The translations under genes and the position numbers were made by a program. From contig JAHLJT010009436.1 of NCBI GenBank assembly GCA_031308135.1, positions 221,045,286 through 221,109,285 of the forward strand: 64,000 nt of DNA. The letters run 5' to 3'. Within the stretch, counting starts at the first letter, position 1, and every line of letters starts with the position of its first letter. Origin of the DNA: Acheta domesticus (taxonomy: Eukaryota; Arthropoda; Insecta; Orthoptera; Gryllidae). This document shows positions 51,774 to 64,000 of this stretch, piece after piece. The notes beneath the pieces were generated by a model. The model was given only the letters and a program-made list of their open reading frames with translations, ran no database searches and was not told the DNA's origin.

Positions 51774-51829
51774 GAAGGTAGAATCAATATAATTTCTTAT
51801 GTGTTAATGTTTATGTTTAAAATTAATTA

Positions 51830-52008
51830 AAGTTAATGTTTAAAATTACATTAACTGTTTGTGTGATAAAAACTAATCGTAAGATTATCGTTTAATATAC
51901 ATTTAAATATACCCACACTTATCTCCTAGAAAAGTCACTAATTCTGATAATCTATAAGTTGGCAAACTACCGTATCCTGCGATTAGCACATCAACTTTCT
52001 TTCGAAAT

Positions 52009-52059
<51 letters not shown>

Positions 52060-53800
52060 GGGAGGGGGAGGGCGAGAATGTGCGATATCTACAAAAATCG
52101 CCTTACAAATACCGATAAGAAAATAAAATGACCAATGGAATACAGCAGTTAAACAAAATACGGCGCACCAATCGCAAGCGAAAAACATAACTATCGTATC
52201 ATGACCTCCTTCTTAGGAGGTTTTGATCGTATCTTCTCCATTTATAATTTTGCTGTCTCAGTTGACCTAGCAAGTTGCAAATCTGGAATTGTAACATCAT
52301 GACATTAATATTATTCTTACTTCGTTCTAAATAACATGATTCGTAAAATACATCAGTATTATTCTTACTTCGTTCCAAATAATAATGCTAGAGTTGCTAC
52401 TTCACGTTACAGTATTTGTTATCTTTTACTCTTTCGTAACGTTTTTTCTGAACCATTTTCCTAATGACGAACGTGGAGTAATCCTCTGTTAAATGAGTCA
52501 GTCATTGCTTTTCGTCACTTCGGCCAGGGGAACGGCGCCCTTAGATCCCGGGGTTCCTTGACGCTCCTCCATCCCGAAACCCGCGCTGAATTGCGAATCT
52601 CCGTGACTTCAGTACGGGAATTGGAGCAAACATAATTAAATTATCGTTAAAATGTGCAATACAAATGAAGAAAAACATTGTTATTTCAAATTTCCTTACT
52701 GTGACATGGAGTTCGAATACATTCAAACTTCAATAAATTGAATTGTTCTGTGTTCGTTATGCACTAATAATGCTAATAATGTATTATTCATATTGCCACT
52801 CACAATTTATAGCAATACGTTCATGCATATTGACATTCTAAGAACAGAATTATTTAAATATTCAGCATTTCGTTTAGGTTTTATAAAATTAGAATTTGAG
52901 AAATAAGTAAGGATCAATATTCCTCCACAGTCGAGTTTTTTTAAATTTAGAGAAAGGCTTATTTGGATCAGGCAGGGAACATTTATTGAAGTATATGTAT
53001 GCACTAGTGATTGCGTTACTCAATATTCTTGTCCACTCTGTTTTATGGTATGTCTGGAAAATCATAATGATATGATTTACCGACTTATTATTTTAATATT
53101 CTATACAAATTATTAATACACTGTACTTCTACGATTAAAAAGGAATAAAGGTCAACATGTTCAATTTCACATCACCTCTGCCAATACGATTAAAGTTGTG
53201 ACCATATTTACGTAAATGAGTGAGAGAAAATGAGTAAGCGTAAACAAATGGGTTCAATACAGTTACCAATTAATGCTGCATTTTTTAAACAAATTTATTT
53301 TAGAACTAATTAGTTATATATTAAAAAAAGGTAGAAACGACACTGTTTTTGTCAAAATATAACGAATTTAAACGAAAACTACATACTTCCAACAACGGTA
53401 TTATTATAGGATGCAATGATCTCTCGTTGTGGAAGATTAACGATTTCAAAAATTAACATTCAAAGACACCATTATTGAAAGATGAGAAAATTAAAGAAAA
53501 TATATACGTGACAAGAGAGAATGCCCTTCAGAATCAGTGGAAATGTAACTACGTATTGGGTGTAATGGGTATTGAAAAATTATTCTTTTGAATAAAAATG
53601 CAAAAGTAATCATAATTAGGAGCTCTCGCATGTATTTATTCTAAATCAGGAAACAAATCATTTGATAGCGAAAACTTGTTGCTTTGTGGTATAACGTAGC
53701 CTTGATTTTTCCATTTGGTAGATTTATTTTCAAATAGAGTAATATATTTTATTAATGTAGATTCGATATTATAGTTATTCACATATTGCGACTACCCGTC
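51830..53800. other. AT-rich spacer with a GT microsatellite
   Basis: A (GT)n run of ~45 bp at about 52010-52056 is followed by ggggagggggagggcg. No gene recognised. Confidence 0.45.
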
Positions 53801-53829
53801 TGTCGGTTGGGCGCCGTAGACGTAGTAGC

Positions 53830-55000
53830 CGGCTCGCTCAGTCGATAGAAAGGCTTGCCTAAACTGATGAAGATGGAGGAAGTTGGTGGCCGGTGTAAAA
53901 TTAGAGACTTTTACTCATGTTAACAAATAGGTGGCTTTTATTTAAAAAAAAGAATTGCAAGATTTTACCACTCATTACGGCGAGCATGCTCCCCTTTCCC
54001 AATTCCAAAATATGACATGCACACATAAAATAATAAAATAAACTAACAAATGAAAATTACTACAGTAAAAGAAAACAAACAATATTTTCCTCTACGCTGA
54101 TTCCCTCTTGACAGCCAAGCGCGGCCGGGAATCTTCTCTTCTTCGAGCGGTCAAAGGTAATTAAAATTGTTCTCCAAACTGTTTATGCCTTTCGACCACG
54201 GGCGCGCCAAAAGAACAAAAAAAAATACCGTCTCAGCGGGGCGGCGAGTACAACAAACCAGAGTTGAACGACCTCGAGCCACCAGGTGTTTGGCAGGGGC
54301 GGCGTGGGACGTCTTGGGGCGCCGCACAAAGGATCGCGCAGGGCCGAGTCAGGTAGTAGGCGGGGTCGCAGGAGTGTTGACCCAACACACAGCGCCGCTC
54401 ACTTACTGTCGCTAATACTCAGATGATGTCTGCACAGCTGAACGACCTTGTCACTTTCGGTTCACCGCACGGTACTTTAGAGTCCGTAGTATGTTCGTGA
54501 ACGATCAAATAGTTCCACGATAATGTTCCAAACACGAGCACAGGTCAGATACTTTTTCTGAACTATTAGCATGTCAATAAAACTTTTCACAATCCGCGGT
54601 CTACACTTATTTTAGAACCGCGCACAAATTCTTCTCGAAAACTCAACGTTTTCTTATAAGTCCAACTAATAAACAAAACTTTATCTCTGGCGCTGGGCGC
54701 CTCCACTAAAACGTCTCGTCCCCTGACCGCCTCTTACGTCCTCTCTCTGTGACGGCCTCACACCCTCTTCGTGTGGTGGCCTCACCTCTTCTCTCTCGAG
54801 CCTCCCTTCCCCCACCAAATTCCCTCAGAATGTTCTAGAACATTCTAGAGCTTTGTCCACGTCCGACGGCTATTGGTGAAAGGATATTGCGTCGTAGAAT
54901 AATTCCCCCAATCATCGGAAGTTTTTGGGGCCGAGAAATGAGAGAGACCCGCACTCGTTCTCTCTCGCTTCAATTTTCTGTCAAATAGGGGCAGAAATTA
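53830..55000 (-). other. Possible solo LTR or orphan transcription unit
   Basis: Read on the minus strand: heat-shock element (54851-54827), TATA-like cttataag near 54657, and AATAAA near 53946-53941. A segment ggcgcccaaccgacagacgg ends near 53795 and resembles a retrotransposon primer-binding site (tggcgccc type). No coding sequence. The borders are not defined and the two interpretations cannot be separated here. Confidence 0.3.
54827..54851. promoter_or_regulatory. Heat shock element, five pentamers
   Basis: AGAAT GTTCT AGAAC ATTCT AGAGC is a run of alternating nGAAn/nTTCn units: four perfect and a fifth partial. This is the consensus array bound by trimeric heat shock factor. A CCAAT-type attgg lies ~25 bp to the right (about 54870-54876). 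Confidence 0.8.
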
Positions 55001-55009
55001 ATGACTGGG

Positions 55010-56035
55010 GGGGGGCGAAAATCTCAAGGGAGGATGGGGAAGGCGAGGAGCGCCGCGGAAAAGTACTGGCGTGCACGTGCACGGGAAGACCTCCCAGGCT
55101 GCGGGACACTTGGGGTGCGACGAATCGTTAGGGGGCGGGTCCAGCGGGTGGCCTGGCGCCGCCGTCGACCCCTCTGTCACGCAACACGGCGCAATTCTCA
55201 GGCTCGCAGCCGTAATGGATTCGGTATCACTACAATATACAATATTCTTACAGATGTACATTACAATATAATTTGGTAATTGGAATAATCCTACAAAAGG
55301 GATTATCTCATATTGACATCTTACAAAGAACAAAATTAGCCTACAAAACAATGGCAACCCTGACTCTATATTAATGTTTGTTAACTGCTCTGAGGGTTGT
55401 TCCGTTCAATATTGAATGTTTCACTAAAATATTTTGTTCAGTGCTACATTTGTGTAATCTAGAGGATATTGTGATTCAGAAAAATATTTTGAATGCTGGA
55501 AAATTTACGGAAATATATAGAAAAGTAAGTATTCTTTCAAATAAACAAGTCTATAAACCTCTTCACCGGTAATTTTCTGCGGATGTTCTCAAATCGAAAC
55601 AAGACATGACCTGAAAGTTGTTAACTCAACACATACAGCCCCAGTACAGCGGGGTTTCAATAGCTAGTACATAAATATATTTGACAAATGTGTAGATCTC
55701 ACCGAGATATACGAGTTCCTGCAATAGGACACCATCACGGCTTACCTGCAACAAACAAAAATATGTTTAAGCATTTCAACAACAAACGTAAAGTTTTACA
55801 TAACTATGACATCATGCTTGGACAAGTCATTAGTTTAAGAATAAAAGTTCATCTTTTAAAAACATATATTTTCGTACCATTGGCTTTTTAAATTTTTCTT
55901 CAAATTTGTTTACGATTGCACTGGGACATTGCGCAATGGGAATGTCATAATTTGTTCTTTATTGTCAAATTATTTCAAACACAATGTTAAATCAAAAGTA
56001 GAAACTACTTGCATATGCCCCTATTGTGTTCAAAG
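55010..56035. other. Spacer, no gene recognised
   Basis: GC-rich start (55010-55220), then AT-rich. No motif-bearing frames. Confidence 0.4.
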
Positions 56036-57289
56036 TTGGATAACTTCGTACCTTAAACATCGAATTCAAAGAACTGAAATACCGTACTGGCACGAAAGGA
56101 CATTATTTACTTATCTTTCCAATCCTTTGCAAATTGAACATAGGGGTCCCGCAAGGTTCGATCTCGGTCCTTTCCTCTTTCTGTTATACGTAAACGATAT
56201 GCCCTCGTCTATTAAAAATGGAAGAACATTTCTGTTTGCCAAAGAAAGGAATGTTCTTTGCAAAAAGAAATAAATAGTACGATTTCAGAAGAAGTTTCAA
56301 ATTGGTTTCGTAATAACAGATTAATAGTTAATGACGGAAAAACTGTTTCAATGTATTTTTGCATCTTAAATCGGCAATCACATGTTCCATTGAAAGTGAA
56401 CAATATGCAATTAGCTGATGTGAAGCTAACAAAATTTCCAGGTCTCTCAATTCAGTCAAACCTCAAATGGAATGTGCATAAAATAGAATTAAACACTTCA
56501 AAAGTTAATTATGTTACGCACTGAGAATTCTTTCAAATTCTGTCAAATTCTTTCAAATTCTGTCAGCCTTCATGCAGCTCGTTGCGTGTAGTACCCAAAC
56601 CTTTACAGCTCATCCTGTAGCCCAGACCATTAGAGTGCAAACTACAATGATTCGAATAATGGAAAAATGCCATCCGCGTGATTCCTGCAAGCTTCTTTTC
56701 ATTGAGCTTGGAATCTTACCATTGCCTTGCCTATTTATTTACGAATCAGTAATACTTGTCAAAACTGTTTTACTTAACGGCGGGAAGATATTTTCATGCA
56801 ATATTGATATTTATAATTACAACGTCGTAAAAATAAAGTTCATCAAGTGTCAGTATCAACAGCTCACTACAAAAAATCCACACACAATACATGTAAGTTA
56901 CTTCACAACGCACTGCCAGATGACATTAACCAATTAAAGTCGGCACACAAATTGAAATTAAAAGTAAAATCGTTTCTGCTACATAGCTGTTTCTAAACAA
57001 TTAGAGACTATACTGACCATCAAAAAGAAAAATAATGTTCATTTTAACAAAACAATGATATATAATGAAGTAGTTTACATATGTATTGTATAATTAAAAA
57101 AAAAGACTTAATACCCCTGTAACTAGTAATGTACTTTAGCTTCCAGGTCAATGACCTCCATCTCGATCAGGTTTTTGTCCAGTTTCCCTGATCCATTGAG
57201 CAAATGCTGAGATGGCCCCTTGTTTTGCTTCTGGACGTAAATGTAGCTTCACTACGGGCACGTTTTGTTGAGCACCCCTTTTGCTTGTA
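56036..57289 (+). mobile_element. LINE copy 2, severely 5'-truncated, same family as 48.9-51.8 kb
   Basis: It begins abruptly at ttggataacttcgtacctta and follows the first copy to the shared 3' UTR end (catctcgatcaggtttttgt ... ccttttgcttg). Coding remnants lie in several frames: WITSYLKHR, LGPFLFLLYVNDMPSS, ..EEVSNWFRNNRLIVN, ..KCHPRDSCKLLFIELGILP. The catalytic FADDTN of copy 1 is FAKERN here. A small local triplication (ctttcaaattctgtcaa) occurs at 56527-56570. It is a dead copy. Confidence 0.93.
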
Positions 57290-57790
57290 ATAGTAGGAGT
57301 AGAGCTGAGGGTGAGTTAGTATTTTGTTAGCAATGCAAAAAAATCACATCTGTAGTTCGTTTACCGTTGCAAGTACGTTTTTTATAACGCGGGAACAAAA
57401 TATCTAGTTTTTCAAATCTTGCTAATCTCCCGCATTTTTAAATTTTATTATTATCTGTTTTTATATTTTATTCATCTTTCATCTATCGTATTTATAGTTA
57501 AAATGTTGGAAAGGGATTCTGGAACTTAAGAAAATTTTTTGACCAAATAAATCAAGTCACTGTCTCATCGTCGTTATTAGTTTTCTCGAGAAATTGTGTA
57601 ATCTGCCATTTAAAAGCAACTAGTCGGCAGGGTTTATTTTCGTGTAAACGAGTCGTTTTTGCCCTGGCAATATGGTCAATATTCACTATCGTCGTCACGG
57701 ACAGAACCAATAAATCTTACGATCAAACATTACGGCCTTTTCGTACCAACATAAACACGTCGCAGAGTCCATTGTTTCTCTCGTCGCCAA
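57290..57790. other. AT-rich spacer, no gene recognised
   Basis: No supported feature seen. Confidence 0.4.
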
Positions 57791-57794
57791 TCTA

Positions 57795-58120
57795 ACAAGC
57801 GCAACGCCGTATGTCGGCGTGGCAGCGGAATCGGCGAAGCGGGAAGGAGGCGGCCGGGAGGAAAACTGTCTCAGGGGTGCGGTTCGTTCGCCCGGCAGTG
57901 CGAGGTTGGAAGAAGGCGGGGGTGGACCGGGGGGCGGGGCGGGGCGGGGAGGGGAGGGTGTCGCGTGACGCCCGCGCCCCGCACGTCCTTGGCCGCCGCT
58001 TAATTAGCGGGCTGCGAGCACTGCCTCCGCACGCCACCGCCCCTCCCCCGCTCACGTTGACAGATCAATTCCCCGCAAGACGGCGCGGCGGGGAGCTCGC
58101 CTTCGTAGACACCACACAGC
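57795..58120. promoter_or_regulatory. GC/CpG-rich island
   Basis: gggcggggcggggcggggag at about 57930-57952, and tggccgccgcttaattagcg gg at about 57990-58012, an AT homeodomain-type core (TTAATTA) inside GC-rich DNA. No exon assigned. Confidence 0.35.
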
Positions 58121-58129
58121 CCGCTTGAA

Positions 58130-58850
58130 GACTTAACATATTACGAGAAGATGCAATATCCTTCCAAGAGTCTCAGCAATAGTTATGTATACAACGTATG
58201 GAGCTAATTGCTTGATGAGGTATAATAGTTTGACCATGCAAAAAGAGCATGTGGTTTGCACAATTCGACTAATATGGCCTTTGGAACGGTTTTTTATTAA
58301 ATGAAGAATGATTTACTGATTAATAATAAACCAATCAAAAATTATACCCCAAAAATATTTAATCAAGTATGATCAGTTCATGTGGATGTAAATTTTAAAT
58401 TATATTTGTCCTCAAAATTCACGCAAAGGCTGGCTTCTGGATATAAGGAGGGAAGTTGAAGAATAATTGTAAAGGATTCTAAAAGGACGTAATCGGGACC
58501 ATTATTCATTACTTTCGAATATGGTCATCGCGGTATTAAATAAGTCGTTCCGAAAACTTGCAGTGGTCCATAATATATTCGCGCAAATTGAATTTATTCT
58601 CCTAGAAACAATTATGGAAGGTTATCCCATGGAGGCTACACATATTTTGACTCACTACTCTCAACTGCAAACTCCTCTCGTAACGATTAGCATAAACAGA
58701 CATCAACGGAAGTCTGGATTTCAGAACTTGCCAAAAATAACCGTTTGTGTCATCAGAAACACGAGCACATTAGAAAAGTGTTTCACATATCTGAAGGATT
58801 TCGCCAATGTGCTTCGTGCAGTAACGAGTTGTTGTTTTTTTGCGCAATGC
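58130..58850. other. AT-rich spacer, no gene recognised
   Basis: No supported feature seen. Confidence 0.4.
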
Positions 58851-58854
58851 GTTC

Positions 58855-59780
58855 CGCCTGGAGCTCCTTCATTACAACGCAAGAGGCGGTGGCGTTGTGG
58901 CGCGCAGACGGCAGTCTGGGTCGCCGGGTGACCCGGGGTGGGGGAGGAGGAGTCCTCACGCTCGCAGAGCGCACGGAGTAGCAAAAACCGGCGGTGCGGA
59001 ATTAGGAGTTGCAGGCCGGGAAGGGCGGAAGCAAAGAGAAATGAGGACTCGCAAGGGTACCAGCACGAGAGTTGGGAAGCAGAAGTGACGAGAAAAAAGG
59101 AAATAAGAAAGAAAAGAGATGAGAAAAAAGAGAAGGAGTGTCAAGTCATATCAGGGAGACGTGAAAATACACGCGATTAATTCATGCACGAAATAAAATA
59201 TTAAGAGGGTGAATAAGACGCATTGGGGTAAATAAAAGAGGTCGAAAAAGAGAATGACAGAGGAGAGGCAAAGAGAATCGAAGAGAGAGTAAAACAACAA
59301 CAATAAGGACAGAAAATCGAGAAGTAATGTACAAAAGGAACCTCAGGACTGCAGAAAGAAAACACGCGTGAAAATTAAGGAAAATCAATCCAACAACGGA
59401 TGTCACAATTTTTACACGGTATTCTGTATTTTGGAGGAACTCCATTAGAGGTGAGGCGTAGGTCGAGTTCCCGCGAGTTGGGTTCGTGATGGCCGCCGCG
59501 CCGGGGTGGGCTGAAGCGAGGCGGGAACGAGGGCGAACCTTCCCCGCGGGATGCAGCGGGGAGGGCGAGGGCGAGCGGGTGCTCCGTGCACTGATGTACG
59601 GGCGGCGCGGCCCGCGATAGCCGGGCCACATCCCTAACGGCGGCGGCGGCGGCCCTCGCGAACGGCTCTGCGCGGAAGCCACGGTGCGGCGCCAGCACCG
59701 TCCGGGGCGCAGGGGAGCGACTGTCGGCTGCATCGGAGCATCCGTACATCAACGCACACGTATGTGGAGTACGTTGCCCG
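58855..59780. promoter_or_regulatory. GC-rich islands (58855-59060, 59450-59780)
   Basis: Two GC-rich blocks separated by a purine-rich plus strand (aagaaagaaaagagatgagaaaa...). The second contains acggcggcggcggcggccct at about 59637-59657. No coding similarity. Confidence 0.35.
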
Positions 59781-59859
59781 CGATAGCCCTGGAACCCTTT
59801 CCTCAAGGCGGTCAAAGATTTAAAAGTAAATTAACCAAGATATTTAGTAAGTTAGGTTT

Positions 59860-61060
59860 ATTAAAACAGTTATTATATTATTATTATTATTAATTACTGT
59901 TACCATCATTAGTATAGTAATAATTATTAAATGCATTACTTTATTAAATATATAATTATATTTTAAGTTGTATTCGTATTGAAGTGTGGTGACGTTTTGT
60001 GAAGTGAATTGGAGTGGAGTGGAGTGGACTTCAGTGTAATAAAAAGTCGTGTATTTACTGGTGTAAAATATCTATACAAAACCACCATAAAATGAAGAAT
60101 TAATGCGGTTATTGTTGTTAAAGCCTTTATTGTCATCATTGTCATCATATTATTAATATTATTGTCTTAAAATAATTTGAAGTTACATTGTATTTAATTC
60201 TTAATTATAATATGTAAATTTTAGTGTTCTGCCACCAGGTTGCATAAACCTATCCTCGGAAATAAATATCTCTCTATCTATCTACTCGAAGGCTAGCGAT
60301 CCAGGGTGGAGTCACTGCCACCTCCAATTTCCTACAAACGCCGCACGACCAACTCGTCTTAACGGCGACATTCCAAGTACTCATCGGGCACGGCAATGAG
60401 CAAAGACGACGTTGCACTGAATGAGAAGCGAGTAGAAGGGCACGCTACTGCGAAAGACTAAATGATCAAAAGTGAATATGCACACTCGCCCTCGTTCCCG
60501 CCTCCCTTCCCTTCAGTTCCCAGGGGCTCCTCCTTGCTTAAGGCTGTAGCTCTGTTTTTTAAACCGAAGAAAGTATCACAACGACAAATCCTTGAAATCC
60601 TAGAAACAAAAACTAACAACAGTCCTTTCCGGACAGTAACAGAACTAAATGTAATGTAATACATTTATAGGATCAAAAATTAATGCATATCATTAAACAT
60701 TCATATTTGAAGTTAATAACTCTTTACAGCCACCCATCACCGCTTGCAAGCCTTTATACACTTTATGATATTTGCGAACACAACCGAATGCCAATTGGAT
60801 TTTGCAGCGGTGAAACATACAGAATATTCAACGTAGATAAAATTGTATGGAATACATATAATGCGAGTAATATTCGCATTCCCAACACAACAGAAGTCAC
60901 GATTATGAAACAAAGTTGGATGGAAACCAGCAAGTTCCTGTGAAATATCGAACACATACATTTATGTACGCAGCAATACACAGCACACTGACAGCATGCT
61001 GCGACGAAGCGTCGACAGTACAAGCAGACATCTCGACACACGTTTCAGGAAATGTATCGA
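59860..61060. other. AT-rich spacer with low-complexity tracts
   Basis: (TTA)n near 59870-59895, (GGAGT)n near 60010-60030, and aaataaatatctctctatct atctactc at 60259-60286, a likely retroelement tail. No gene recognised. Confidence 0.4.
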
Positions 61061-61069
61061 TGAGCCGGG

Positions 61070-61345
61070 CGAATTTCAACAAGGGCCCGGCAACGCGCCG
61101 AGAGGGCGGGCGCGGGGCGGACAATCAATCAGCGGCGCGCAAACGTGTCCAAGAGAACATCCGCCATTTATCAGCAGGCGAACAGAGCTGTCGTTTTAAT
61201 TCAGCGCTCGTTCCGGACGCGCGCTTCCGGGCCGGAGGCGACGCGGGCGTCGCGCTGGCATCGATTCCGGCACCGCCGCGGAAGCACGCGCTCGGTGAGC
61301 AGCCCCGCGCCGCCCTCCACCGCTCGACTTCGCACAGCATTGAAT
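61070..61345. promoter_or_regulatory. GC/CpG-rich island
   Basis: GC-rich block (gcgacgcgggcgtcgcgctgg at about 61239-61259). No coding similarity. Confidence 0.35.
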
Positions 61346-61644
61346 TAGTCAGACGACACAGAAACGTCGGTGGAGAACACCGTAAGGCAGTGTTGTCAAG
61401 GTCTGCTACTGGTGGCAGTGGCACGCTCCTTAGCACCGCGCCATGTCACGAGCTTCTCTGCGCAGTTAGCGTCGGGAGAGGAAACGATTAGTAACCCCGC
61501 CATTTTTCAATAGGGATGGCGTTGTCTTTAGTGGCGGGGTGATGAACTGCGCGAAGGGGCGATTTCGTCGTGGCAATCGTGCTACGGACTCCCGCTCGTG
61601 GCATCGACCTTGACAACACTGCCCCGTAAGGCGTTTAAGCAACG

Positions 61645-61830
61645 CCGTACGGCTCGAGTTGTACTGGGAGGTTGCGGGTTTGATTCCTGCCAGGTGACGG
61701 CAATTTGCTTCATGCGTTTAACCCCAGTAAGTTTGTGGCTCCTGCCTGGATCGAAACCATAGGCAGACTACACTGATCAGTGGTTTCAATGATCACCTCC
61801 AGGCGAATGCCGAAGTACCACCCTCGATCC
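61645..61830 (+). mobile_element. SINE copy of a related family
   Basis: A B-box-like gcgggtttgattcctgcc lies at about 61675-61692. Then cactgatcagtggtttcaat gatcacctccaggcgaatgc cgaagta parallels the central motif of the 7544-8085 SINE (gtggtttctccgatcaatac caggcgaatgccggagca). The heads differ, so this is a related family and not the same one. Confidence 0.6.
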
Positions 61831-61839
61831 ATCGAAGCA

Positions 61840-64000
61840 GTAACGCGACGAAACTGAAAACATGCACAAACTGAGATTATTATGATAATGACTGTTCAGT
61901 ACATAAAGTTCTATAACAATGAAAGCAAAGAACAATATGACAGTGCATACAGCTTCTAGAAAGTAAAGAGTTCCTAAAGGATTAATTTGCAAGATATTCA
62001 TCACCAACATTTAGGAATTCCAGAATCTGGGAAAGAGAACCTTTCCACTTCCAATTAGAATAGGCAATTATAGAATATCGTGGTTGGAGAGGAATTGTAA
62101 TATGAGATTATACGCTGTACCAAACTTCGTGTTTGAGGTTTGAGGGATAAGTGATGACGCCGCCATTGGCTTCCTAAGGATACCCAACAGCAGCAGCTTT
62201 CCCAGTGTAGTAATCTAACCTTGTTACCACAAACTCGAATGAATAACTCGAATTACTAAAGGCAAGGGATAGAGTATCTTAGCAGACGAGCGCTTCTGCC
62301 ACGCATTTATGACGCCAAACGTCAACATTTCACCTCATTAAAGATATACAGACAGTATAAGTATCAGACTGAAAAATATCGAAAGTATAATTTTGTAACC
62401 TAACATTCACTGTAGATCGCCCGAGTTAGATTGCACAAGAGGCAAGGGCACATACACAATGTGGCATGACCGGAAAAGCGCGCCGACGCTGCCTTTGCCG
62501 AGGCCTAACAGGCAAGTACAAAGAAGAATGGTACAACATATAGGAGTACAGATTCAAGAAATTATAAATATAAATATTACACGATGCAACATGTTCAGTG
62601 AAAATATATGGTTTCGAAAGTACTGTAATTAAGTTTGCTTTGTTACATTACATGTTCTAATTGTAACAGTCGCGTCAGATAGTCTGCCTGCGGCTCCAAT
62701 GTATATGATTGGAAGACGATTCAGTAGTTTTCCGGTATTTCACACGTTACAAAGACTAGGTCCTTCCTCAACGATTTATCTATTTCATTTTTGTTACGTG
62801 TTCAATAAGGTGTTTTAAAGAAGTTGGTGGTGTAAGGTGTTTTTAAGATATGATATATAGCAATGAAGATATTTAATGTAGTTCGATAATTTTCATCATA
62901 CACTACATCTTTTCTCAAAATTCGCACAAACGAATCTCATTACACCAGAATGATAGTCAAGTACACCTAAAAAGGGCTAATTAATATTAATAGCAAGATC
63001 ACAATGAAAGGTAGGAAAAAAGGATGAAGGAAGAGGAGATAAGTAGAGCAACAAGGGACAATTAATAAGAGAGAAAGCAGAGAGAGGAAAGTGAAAGAGG
63101 AATGAAAAGAGGTGAAACCCAAGAAGGATGTGGGAGCGGAAGGGAGAGTGCAGAAAAGTGGAGAGAGGAAAGAACGCGAGGGACGGGGCGAGCCAATGTG
63201 GAACGCTTGGGTATCGACGGTCGTCGAAAATTACGAGCATTGTGTACTCGTAAATTCTCAGCTAAAACGATAGGGAACGCTTACCACGAGAAAGGTAATT
63301 TCATCCACTAAATATAGCCTTCATAAATAGCCTTAAAGGGTGAACCGCATGTTTCTGAAAGGCACAGCTAATGGGAGAGAGTATTTATACGTGCGGCACA
63401 AATATTAGACATTAAGGTGAATGTGACATTATATATCTAAGTAAAATGTATTGAAAATAAAGACTCCAATAGAAAATAAGAGTCTAATACATAAAAGTCC
63501 ACTAGAGTTCTTTTACGCTCCAGAACTGCAATAACAGAGAAATGGGATCTACTATTACTTTTCTTTCGTCGTACTCCAATTACAGTAATAGGGAAACATA
63601 AAATGAATGTGCCACCGACTAGGGAGTACTATGACAGGAAACTATGGAAGTACATAAAACTTTATGACATGTGAAATAGCAGTGTGCAACAGTGCAGAAC
63701 CCGGAAATCGCATACAAACAGAAAAGCGTTTACAATTTACACAGAAGGCACGGGCATTCACGGACCCATTGAGCCAATTTGGAAAGTGCAATATTTGTTT
63801 GAAACTCAAAATAAAAGAAATGGAAGAAATATTCTGAAAATGTGAGCTTTTCACGGTTGTAAATGCAAAAATGAAGTAGTTTATTTTTCGGATTCCTACG
63901 TTATTACAAATTTACTTGATAAAAAGAATAACTATTAAATTAGAAATGTGAAACGAGTTTTATATCCGGAAATGCAAGAAAACTGTTCTCCATGGACTAC
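61840..64000. other. Spacer, no gene recognised
   Basis: A purine-rich stretch lies at 63005-63190 on the plus strand. No exon or bounded repeat recognised. Confidence 0.4.

Larger units (their letters stand above)
48898..51810 (-). mobile_element. Non-LTR retrotransposon (LINE), 5'-truncated copy
   Basis: The minus strand carries the C-terminal part of an endonuclease, a full reverse transcriptase and a C-terminal domain, then a 3' UTR. The UTR shares its sequence with the 56-57 kb copy up to gagcac(t/c)ccttttgcttg. The 5' end of the reading frame, including the N-terminal endonuclease half, is missing: a stop lies just upstream at about 51804, next to AT-rich DNA. The jockey/CR1-like clade is inferred from motif style. 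Confidence 0.93.

Noticed and set aside
58521..58931. 136-residue ORF
   Set aside because: Crosses from AT-rich DNA into a GC island with no motif.

Overview
The window looks like a stretch of a large, repeat-rich insect genome. One conserved protein-coding gene is recognisable. It lies on the minus strand at the left end (about 1941-7414): seven internal exons of the insect orthologue of ZSWIM8 (Drosophila Dorado, C. elegans EBAX-1), a SWIM-zinc-finger substrate receptor of a cullin-RING ubiquitin ligase, best known for target-directed microRNA degradation. Splice sites and reading phases are consistent across all seven exons. The N-terminal exon(s) and promoter were not found, and the C-terminal exons lie beyond base 1. 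Insect origin is inferred from the protein and the repeat types. A hemimetabolous (perhaps polyneopteran) insect is plausible, but the species cannot be named from the sequence.

The remaining ~56 kb holds no convincing host coding sequence. It is a mosaic of AT-rich spacer, short GC/CpG-rich islands and many transposable elements. Several elements can be bounded precisely by terminal inverted repeats (TIRs) and target-site duplications (TSDs). They are: a mariner/Tc1 remnant inside a ZSWIM8 intron (4044-4702); a tRNA-derived SINE with a perfect 12-bp TSD (7544-8085) and related copies near 15.6, 23.2 and 61.7 kb; a TA-flanked DNA element carrying a 22/24-bp minisatellite (8296-10641) with a Helitron nested in it (9474-9964); a 3.7-kb hAT-like element with a perfect 8-bp TSD that carries GC-rich 20-bp and 17-bp satellite arrays (14762-18462); a degraded hAT-type element (about 24852-25490) beside a TA-flanked element (25535-27406); two abutting hAT elements (30261-31139 and 31154-33031), the second with transposase remnants; a ~411-bp MITE (34656-35066); a TIR element with a 4-bp TSD containing a degraded protein-coding segment (36663-38470); and two copies of one non-LTR retrotransposon family (48898-51810 minus, 56036-57289 plus).

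Other structures are long homopurine/homopyrimidine arrays (6225-7000, inside a ZSWIM8 intron, and 28600-28935), a GC-rich (GGTC)-type array (45825-46010), several hairpins, and a textbook heat-shock-element palindrome at 54827-54851 in a possible solo LTR or orphan promoter. GC-rich islands cluster at 41-47 kb and 57-61.4 kb and may be regulatory, but no gene could be attached to them.
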